Position numbers and translations under genes: made by a program. Below, one piece after another: positions 14,077 to 19,265 of a stretch of 19,265 nucleotides of DNA. The stretch is from Metaruminococcus_A sp900762715 (GTDB lineage Bacteria; Bacillota; Clostridia; Oscillospirales; Ruminococcaceae). The notes beneath the pieces were generated by a model. The model was given only the letters and a program-made list of their open reading frames with translations, searched no databases and was not told the DNA's origin. Each line of letters starts with the position of its first letter. Within the stretch, counting starts at the first letter, position 1. The DNA lies in the NCBI GenBank assembly GCA_048204295.1, contig DBFBLF010000083.1, positions 1-19,265 of the forward strand, written 5' to 3'.

Positions 14077-15894
14077 GTGACAGCGTATGAACGGCATAAA
14101 TCGGCGCTCATGAATGGCTGGCAGACCTGGAACAACGCCAGCGTTCTTTCCCATGTCATGATGCCGGAAGGCTTTGGTCTCTCTCTGGGACTGAAGGATT
14201 ACCAAAACCAAAAAGCGCTGGACTGTGTTTTAATCGGCCAAGGTGAAGAGCAGGGAATTGTTACTCCTCAGGCGCATGCCTATGACAATTCCTTTACAGA
14301 ATTGACGCTGGAATGGTTCAATAATAAAATTACGGTGACAACCGCCCTGGACAACGGAGAGCTCGTGTTTCTAGTGACGCCACTGAAACAGCCGAAAAAG
14401 CCTTCTTCTTTAATTGTAAAAGGAGTCAACCTCTGGAACCGGGAAACCTCTGTAAAACGCGAGGGAGAAACGCTGCTTCTTTCCGGTGGGAAGAAAAGCA
14501 TACGGGTTTATATGACCGCGTCTCACAATGGTGAGCTTTTTGTCCCCTGTACGACCGCCTACCTTTCCGCAAGCTTAAACGAACCGATCGGCATCAGCAC
14601 GGGAAAATACCGGACCGTTGAGGAAATTTCACAAATTATTGAAAAACAGCGAGTAAGATGGGCCGAGAATAAACGTAAATACGGTGAACTGGCTGAAGCT
14701 TACAGCGCCATGCAAACCTGCCAGGCATGGGATACCGTCTACAACCCCGAAACCGACGCCCCCATCACAACGGTCAGCCGTATTTGGAATAACAACTGGG
14801 GCGGCTACGTCCTTTTCTGCTGGGACACCTACTTTGCCGCGCTGATGCAGTCGCTTGACAATAAGGACCTTGCCTACTGCAACGCGGTTGAAATTACCAA
14901 AACAGCGGCAGACTGCGGGTTTGTCCCGAATTTCACAGCGCCCGGCGGATTTAAAACCTATGACCGCTCCCAGCCGCCGGTCGGCTCGATGGTCTGCCTG
15001 ATGATTTATAAGCGGTATCAAGAAAAATGGTTCCTTGAGGAGGTTTATCCAAATCTTCTCTCCTGGAACAAATGGATGTTTGAAAACCGCACCGTCAAAG
15101 ACGGCTTGCTCGCCTGGGGAAGCAACCCTTATGAAAGCAAGTCGGACCACAAATTTCAGACCACGGGCATCAATGAAAAACAGGGAGCCGCCTGGGAATC
15201 CGGTCTTGACGATTCCCCGATGTATGACGGCGTTCCGTTCGATCCCGACCGGCACATCATGCTGCTGGAGGACATCGGCCTAACTGGATTATATCTCAAC
15301 GACTGTTACTGCCTCGCAGAGATTGCGGAAATACTGGGGGATCTCCCCGGCCGGCAGACCCTGCTGGAACGGGCCGCGGCAATCGAGGACAGGCTGGAAG
15401 GGGTCTGGGATGAAAAAACAGGGCTCTACCTCAACCGCAGGGCGGACACCGGCGAATTACAGCACAGGCTTTCCCCCTTTCACTTTCATGCGCTCTTCAG
15501 CCACAGGGTGGAAAAGCAGTGCGCGGAGCGAATTGTTCGAGAACACCTCTGCAACCCGGAGGAATTCTGGACGCCGTATATTCTGCCCTCTATCGCACGC
15601 AGTGACCCAGCCTATCCGGATCAGGTTTATTTCCGGGGACGGGCTCTGCCGCCGATGAACCTGCTCACCTATCTTGCAGTCTGCGGCTATGGATTCGATG
15701 ATGTTGAACGCGGCCTTGCCGAAAAGTCGGTCGAGCTTATCCTCAAGGAATGGCTCGAAAAAGGGCATGTTCACGAAACCTACGACCCGGAAACGGGAGA
15801 AGGCTGCAAGCCCGGCTTTAGCGATCCATTTTACCATTGGGGCGGCCTGCTCTCTTTTGTTGCCCTGCATTATTACGGCTACTATAACGGCTGA
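14077..15894 (+). CDS. Predicted cytoplasmic glycosidase, GH63/MGH1-like, copy 1
   Basis: The 605-residue protein has an N-terminal beta-rich part (about 1-180) and a C-terminal (alpha/alpha)6-barrel region like GH63/trehalase-type glycosidases, recognised from WDTYFAALMQS (249-259), ESGLDDSP (374-381, candidate acid Asp), RLSPFHFHALFS, and HVHETYDPETGEG (564-576, candidate base Glu567). Substrate is not predictable; an alpha-glucosidic oligosaccharide is the family's usual type. There is no signal peptide, so it would act inside the cell. The start is GTG, with AAGGAG 8 nt upstream. Oddity: the family-like motif GRIWAPMN of copy 2 reads GRALPPMN here (521-528), losing an aromatic residue, and YWQ becomes YFR. 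Copy 2 follows 138 bp downstream on the same strand. Confidence 0.8.
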   Translation: MTAYERHKSALMNGWQTWNNASVLSHVMMPEGFGLSLGLKDYQNQKALDCVLIGQGEEQGIVTPQAHAYDNSFTELTLEWFNNKITVTTALDNGELVFLVTPLKQPKKPSSLIVKGVNLWNRETSVKREGETLLLSGGKKSIRVYMTASHNGELFVPCTTAYLSASLNEPIGISTGKYRTVEEISQIIEKQRVRWAENKRKYGELAEAYSAMQTCQAWDTVYNPETDAPITTVSRIWNNNWGGYVLFCWDTYFAALMQSLDNKDLAYCNAVEITKTAADCGFVPNFTAPGGFKTYDRSQPPVGSMVCLMIYKRYQEKWFLEEVYPNLLSWNKWMFENRTVKDGLLAWGSNPYESKSDHKFQTTGINEKQGAAWESGLDDSPMYDGVPFDPDRHIMLLEDIGLTGLYLNDCYCLAEIAEILGDLPGRQTLLERAAAIEDRLEGVWDEKTGLYLNRRADTGELQHRLSPFHFHALFSHRVEKQCAERIVREHLCNPEEFWTPYILPSIARSDPAYPDQVYFRGRALPPMNLLTYLAVCGYGFDDVERGLAEKSVELILKEWLEKGHVHETYDPETGEGCKPGFSDPFYHWGGLLSFVALHYYGYYNG

Positions 15895-16032
15895 AAAAGC
15901 ATCCACCTGTAGAGGCGAAAAGTTTTTTCAAACGGCGTCCTTTCACTTCAGAGCCGGCGCTCCCGCTGAATTTGAAAGGTGGAAAACAGTGTCCTTTGCA
16001 ACATTAAAATAAACGCTAGAAAGGAAATTGCC

Positions 16033-17904
16033 ATGAAAATGTATGAACAGCACAAAAAAGCGCTTATGAACGGCTGGCAGACCTGGAACTCCCGCAGTGT
16101 TCTCTCCCATGTGATGATGCCGGAGGGGCTTGGGATCAACCTCGGACTCAAGGATTACAAGGAGCCGGGCCTCCTTGAGGCTGCGCTTATCGGCGGCGAC
16201 GTTGTTGCCAAACAAAACAGGGATGTTGAGGCACAGCCGCACGCAAAAGCGCAGGACGCTTCCGTTACCCCTTACGCACATGCTTACGACAATTCATTTA
16301 CTGAGCTGAAACTGGAGTGGTTTGACAACACCCTAAATGTAAAAACCGCTTTAGACGGCGATGACCTTGTTATGTTGGTCACCCCGCTTAAACAGCCGAA
16401 AAAACCTTCTTCTCTAATTGTCAACGGCGTCAGCCTCTGGAACAAGGGCGGCACGGTGGAAAGAGAAAACGAAACCCTACTTCTCAAAAAAGGCGAAAAA
16501 AAAATTTCCGTGTATATGACCGCCCCCGACAACGGGGAGTTGTTTGTCAACACAACCACTCCTTATTTATCCGCAAGTTTAAGCGAGCCTGTTGGCATTA
16601 GCACCGGGAAGCCCCGCACCATAGCGGAAATTGAAACTGCAATTGCCGTGCAGCAGAAAAAATGGGCGGCCAACAAAGATAAATACGGCAAGTTGGCCGA
16701 AGCCTATAACGCCATGCAAACCTGCCAGGCATGGGATACCGTCTACAACCCGCAGGATGACGCGCCGATTACAACGGTCAGCCGCATCTGGAACAACAAT
16801 TGGGGCGGTTATGTCCTTTTCTGCTGGGACACCTACTTTGCCGCGCTGATGCAGTCGGTCGACAACAGGGATTTGGCTTACTGCAACGCCATTGAAATCA
16901 CCCACACCATCACCGAGCGCGGCTTTGTTCCAAACTACGCAGCCCAGAACAATTTCAAAAGCTTTGACCGCTCCCAGCCCCCTGTGGGTTCCATGGCCTG
17001 CCTGATGATATACAAAAAATTTGGCGACAAATGGTTTTTGGAAGAGGTCTACGATGACCTGGTTACCTGGAATCAGTGGTTCATTGACAACCGCTCTACC
17101 AAAAACGGACTGCTCGCCTGGGGAAGCGACCCCTATGAGGGAACGACCGGCCATGTGCTGGAGGAAAACTACGGCGTACATGAACGGTTCGGCGCGGCAC
17201 TGGAGTCCGGCATGGACAACTCCCCAATGTACGACGACATTCCCTTTGACAAAGAGCGGAACATCCTTCTGCTGGAGGACGTTGGACTGGTAGGGCTCTA
17301 CATTGAAGATTGTCACTGTCTGGCTGAAATTGCAAAAATTCTGGGACACAGCGAAAAAGCTTCGCTTTTGGAAGAGCGGGCGGCGTTGATGGAAGACCGG
17401 ATGGAGCTGCTATGGAATGATGATTTTGGCATGTACTTAAACCGTCGGGAAGATACCGGAAAATTTGAATACCGTCTTTCTCCTTTCCACTTTCATGCCC
17501 TGTTCAGCCGCAAGGTCGGCGAAAAACGCGCTCGCCGCATGATAGACGAGCATTTTTACAACCCGGATGAATTCTGGGGTGAATATATTATGCCGTCCAT
17601 CGCGCGCAACGACCCCTCCTATCCAAAGCAGACCTATTGGCAGGGGCGTATCTGGGCGCCGATGAACTTCTTGGTTTATATGGCGCTGCAAGATTATCCA
17701 TTTGAAGATGCCAAAAAGGATCTTGCTGAAAAATCGGAAAAGTTGATTTTGAAAGAATGGCTCGAAAAAGGGCATGTCCATGAAAATTATGACAGTGAAA
17801 ACGGCGAGGGATGCAACAATCCGCGCAGCGATCCGTTTTATCATTGGGGCGGCCTGCTCTCCTTAATTGCGCTGTGCGAAAAGGGATACTACAACCAGAA
17901 TTAA
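16033..17904 (+). CDS. Predicted cytoplasmic glycosidase, GH63/MGH1-like, copy 2
   Basis: The 623-residue paralogue of the preceding gene is collinear along its whole length, with the same N-terminal beta-rich part and C-terminal (alpha/alpha)6 region. Family motifs are intact: WDTYFAALMQS (265-275), ESGMDNSP (391-398), YWQGRIWAPMN (535-545) and HVHENYD (581-587). It has about 16 extra residues at about 55-77 (rich in Ala, Gln, Asp and Lys), probably a surface loop. The ATG at 16033 has AAAGGA about 8 nt upstream; an in-frame ATG at 15979 has none. There is no signal peptide. It likely shares the copy 1 promoter, though the 138-bp gap contains an imperfect hairpin (CCTTTC...GAAAGG, about 15939-15987). 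A strong terminator follows. I regard this as the canonical copy and copy 1 as diverged. Confidence 0.82.
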   Translation: MKMYEQHKKALMNGWQTWNSRSVLSHVMMPEGLGINLGLKDYKEPGLLEAALIGGDVVAKQNRDVEAQPHAKAQDASVTPYAHAYDNSFTELKLEWFDNTLNVKTALDGDDLVMLVTPLKQPKKPSSLIVNGVSLWNKGGTVERENETLLLKKGEKKISVYMTAPDNGELFVNTTTPYLSASLSEPVGISTGKPRTIAEIETAIAVQQKKWAANKDKYGKLAEAYNAMQTCQAWDTVYNPQDDAPITTVSRIWNNNWGGYVLFCWDTYFAALMQSVDNRDLAYCNAIEITHTITERGFVPNYAAQNNFKSFDRSQPPVGSMACLMIYKKFGDKWFLEEVYDDLVTWNQWFIDNRSTKNGLLAWGSDPYEGTTGHVLEENYGVHERFGAALESGMDNSPMYDDIPFDKERNILLLEDVGLVGLYIEDCHCLAEIAKILGHSEKASLLEERAALMEDRMELLWNDDFGMYLNRREDTGKFEYRLSPFHFHALFSRKVGEKRARRMIDEHFYNPDEFWGEYIMPSIARNDPSYPKQTYWQGRIWAPMNFLVYMALQDYPFEDAKKDLAEKSEKLILKEWLEKGHVHENYDSENGEGCNNPRSDPFYHWGGLLSLIALCEKGYYNQN

Positions 17905-17919
17905 ACGGTTTTCTAATTT

Positions 17920-17959
17920 AAAAGCCGGGTTATTTCCAAGGAAATAACCCGGCTTTTTC
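17920..17959 (+). terminator. Intrinsic terminator of the glycosidase pair
   Basis: An 18-bp perfect inverted repeat (17920-17937 with 17940-17957) has a GC-rich core, A-run and T-run ends and a following T-rich tract. It insulates the glycosidase transcript from the spoIIG promoter just downstream. Confidence 0.88.
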
Positions 17960-17971
17960 TTTAAATGATGG

Positions 17972-18045
17972 GACAAAAGTTCCCGCAAACAGACAAAAAT
18001 TTTTACACAGTTCGACATCATGCCGGTTTGTCCCAATTCTATAAT
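17972..18045 (+). promoter_or_regulatory. spoIIG-type Spo0A-dependent promoter
   Basis: TATAAT (18040-18045) is preceded by TTCGACA (18011-18017), an exact complement of the 0A-box core TGTCGAA. Its TCGACA acts as the -35 element with a 22-bp spacer, the unusual spacing known for the Bacillus subtilis spoIIG promoter. Two further 0A-like sites, GACAAAA at 17972 and 17992, lie in the same orientation, so the shared GACA cores are 20 and 22 bp apart (about two helical turns each). The predicted start is near 18052. I infer activation of sigma-A polymerase by phosphorylated Spo0A. Confidence 0.75.
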
Positions 18046-18101
18046 AAATAGGCAGGGTTGTTTAAAAAGCATTAAGGAAGGAGGCGGTCTTTATTGCAAA
18101 C

Positions 18102-18956
18102 GTGATTTATCTTGATGTGCTTATAGCAGTCAACCTGTTCGTCACCTATTTTCTCCTTCTTTCCACCGCCCTGCTCCTTCATCAAAAGCCCAAACGCTGG
18201 CGGATGGTTCTTGGCGCCCTTGCAGGGGGCGCAAGTTCCCTGATCATCTTTTTGGACGATCTCCCCTGGTTAGCGCCGGTTTTAATAAAAATCGCCCTTG
18301 GGATTCTGCTCGTGCTGATTGCCTTCCCTTGGAAAGGAAAAGGCGTTTTTATCAAAACCGCCCTGCTTTTTATTGCCGTTAATTTTCTTTTTGCCGGCAT
18401 CATGATGGCGCTCTGGTTCTTTGTTTCCCCGGTTGATATGTATTACCGCAACGGCGTTGTTTACTTTAATATTTCCGCCCTGACACTGGCTGTATCCACC
18501 GTCGTCGCCTATCTAATTGTACGCCTGATCGGCTGGATTATTGACCGGCGGGTTTCTAAAAATTCCGTTTGCGAAATCATTCTTTCCCTGGATGGAAAAG
18601 AAGCCCTTTTGACTGCTTTTCAAGATTCCGGCAACAAACTTTCCGACCCGTTCGGGGGAACGCCTGTTGTCATCTGCCAGTATTCAGCTGTTAAGGACCT
18701 GCTTCCCCAGACGCTTCAGGAATATTTTTCGGGTGTGGGCGAACTGCCGAAAGTCTCCGGGGAATGGGCCAAACGCATCCGTGTTGTTCCCTACCACGTT
18801 GTGGGTGACAATGGAATGATGCGCTGCTTTTACCCAGACAGGTTCCAGGTTGTCACAGGGAAAAAGCTGGAAGAACACAAAGTTCTGATTGGCGTCAGCA
18901 GGGAAAACCTTTCCGGCGGTGAATACAACGCTCTTTTCAACGCCGCACTTTTATAG
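18102..18956 (+). CDS. spoIIGA: Sigma-E processing peptidase SpoIIGA
   Basis: SpoIIGA is the membrane-embedded aspartic protease that removes the pro-sequence of sigma-E at the sporulation septum after a signal from SpoIIR. The 284-residue product starts with the family-typical IYLDVLIAVNLFVTYFLLL. It has about five hydrophobic spans in residues 5-145 and a cytoplasmic C-terminal protease domain with the catalytic motif DSGN (175-178 in FQDSGNKLSDPFGG). Length is slightly under the about 309 residues of B. subtilis. The GTG start at 18102 aligns well with homologues, but the strong GGAAGGAGG lies 17 nt away. An in-frame ATT at 18093 has ideal 8-nt spacing and would add three residues. It is controlled by the 0A-box promoter and followed after 101 bp by sigE. 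Confidence 0.93.
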   Translation: MIYLDVLIAVNLFVTYFLLLSTALLLHQKPKRWRMVLGALAGGASSLIIFLDDLPWLAPVLIKIALGILLVLIAFPWKGKGVFIKTALLFIAVNFLFAGIMMALWFFVSPVDMYYRNGVVYFNISALTLAVSTVVAYLIVRLIGWIIDRRVSKNSVCEIILSLDGKEALLTAFQDSGNKLSDPFGGTPVVICQYSAVKDLLPQTLQEYFSGVGELPKVSGEWAKRIRVVPYHVVGDNGMMRCFYPDRFQVVTGKKLEEHKVLIGVSRENLSGGEYNALFNAALL

Positions 18957-19057
18957 CCGTTTCGCTTAAAACACAACCATCGCAACAGCTTATTGCCGGG
19001 ATTCACGCTTTCAACCGGGAATGCCATATTAAATCCAATATAGGGAGTAACCGTATT

Positions 19058-19265
19058 ATGAAACAGATTCTCTTTCAAATAAAAAACAACCGCCGGTTTA
19101 AGAAAAAAGACTTGCGCAAGTCCTTAATGTTTTTAGTTCCCCAGGCGGGAAAGCACCGTTTTTCCGTCTTTTCTCTTAAAGCCTTTTTGCTCCGCCTGCT
19201 GGACCACTGGGGGCTTACCGCATACACACAATACATAAACGGGCCGGATACCCTTCCCCCGCCGC
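19058..19265 (+). CDS. sigE: Mother-cell sigma factor SigE precursor (5' part, cut by window end)
   Basis: The first 69 codons read into the window edge. Residues about 41-69 (KAFLLRLLDHWGLTAY...YINGPDTLPPP) align with B. subtilis pro-sigma-E, where YIGGSEALPPP follows the cleavage site. Sigma-E is the early mother-cell sigma factor, made inactive and membrane-bound and matured by SpoIIGA, encoded just upstream. The predicted N-terminus is about 31 residues longer than in B. subtilis and very basic (KNNRRFKKKDLRK). The ATG at 19058 has AGGGAG upstream with about 10 nt spacing; a later ATG at codon 24 has no ribosome binding site. A small hairpin (ATATT/AATAT) overlaps the leader. Confidence 0.88.
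   Translation, partial: MKQILFQIKNNRRFKKKDLRKSLMFLVPQAGKHRFSVFSLKAFLLRLLDHWGLTAYTQYINGPDTLPPP

Overview
The window looks like chromosomal DNA from a spore-forming member of the Clostridia, plausibly an Oscillospiraceae/Ruminococcaceae-type organism of medium GC. The evidence is sporulation genes (sigG, spoIIGA, the start of sigE), a Spo0A-type promoter, strong Gram-positive Shine-Dalgarno sites, several GTG/TTG starts, and anaerobe-type genes (a GGGtGRT protein with its NifU-like partner, and a corrinoid-protein reductive activator). Species cannot be fixed from sequence alone.

Layout. (1) 1-512: a tRNA-Thr(CGU) on the minus strand. Upstream of it is a short structured RNA candidate containing 27 nt of initiator-tRNA anticodon-arm sequence, with a strong promoter in front. 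(2) 513-2222 (minus): a two-gene operon of a NifU-like scaffold followed by a GGGtGRT protein, with its own promoter and terminator. (3) 2418-6848 (plus): secA, pheA (chorismate mutase/prephenate dehydratase) and a small membrane protein, from one promoter to one terminator. (4) 6960-10569 (minus): an L-arabinose-type operon of ribulokinase (araB), ribulose-5-phosphate 4-epimerase (araD) and a small transaldolase. The araB-araD gap is filled by three copies of a structured repeat. (5) 10611-12170 (minus): a ferredoxin/ASKHA corrinoid activator. (6) 12369-13139 (plus): sigG with a strong terminator. (7) 13296-13802 (minus): an HD-domain hydrolase. (8) 14077-17904 (plus): two tandem paralogous cytoplasmic glycosidases of the GH63/MGH1-like type. 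(9) 17972-19265 (plus): a spoIIG-type promoter, spoIIGA, and the 5' end of sigE, cut by the window edge.

How the parts work together. AraB and AraD convert L-ribulose to D-xylulose-5-phosphate, and the transaldolase feeds this into the pentose phosphate pathway; the isomerase AraA is not in the window. SpoIIGA is the membrane protease that removes the pro-sequence of sigma-E in the mother cell, and sigma-G acts later in the forespore. In Bacillus the three genes are contiguous (spoIIGA-sigE-sigG); here sigG lies about 5 kb upstream, separated by an HD gene and the glycosidase pair.

Most noteworthy signals: the araB-araD repeats, whose paired stems change in sequence while fold, loop and termini are kept; the tRNA-fMet-like RNA ahead of tRNA-Thr; a pro-sigma-E with an unusually long N-terminus; and the spoIIG-like promoter with a 22-bp spacer and phased 0A-like boxes.
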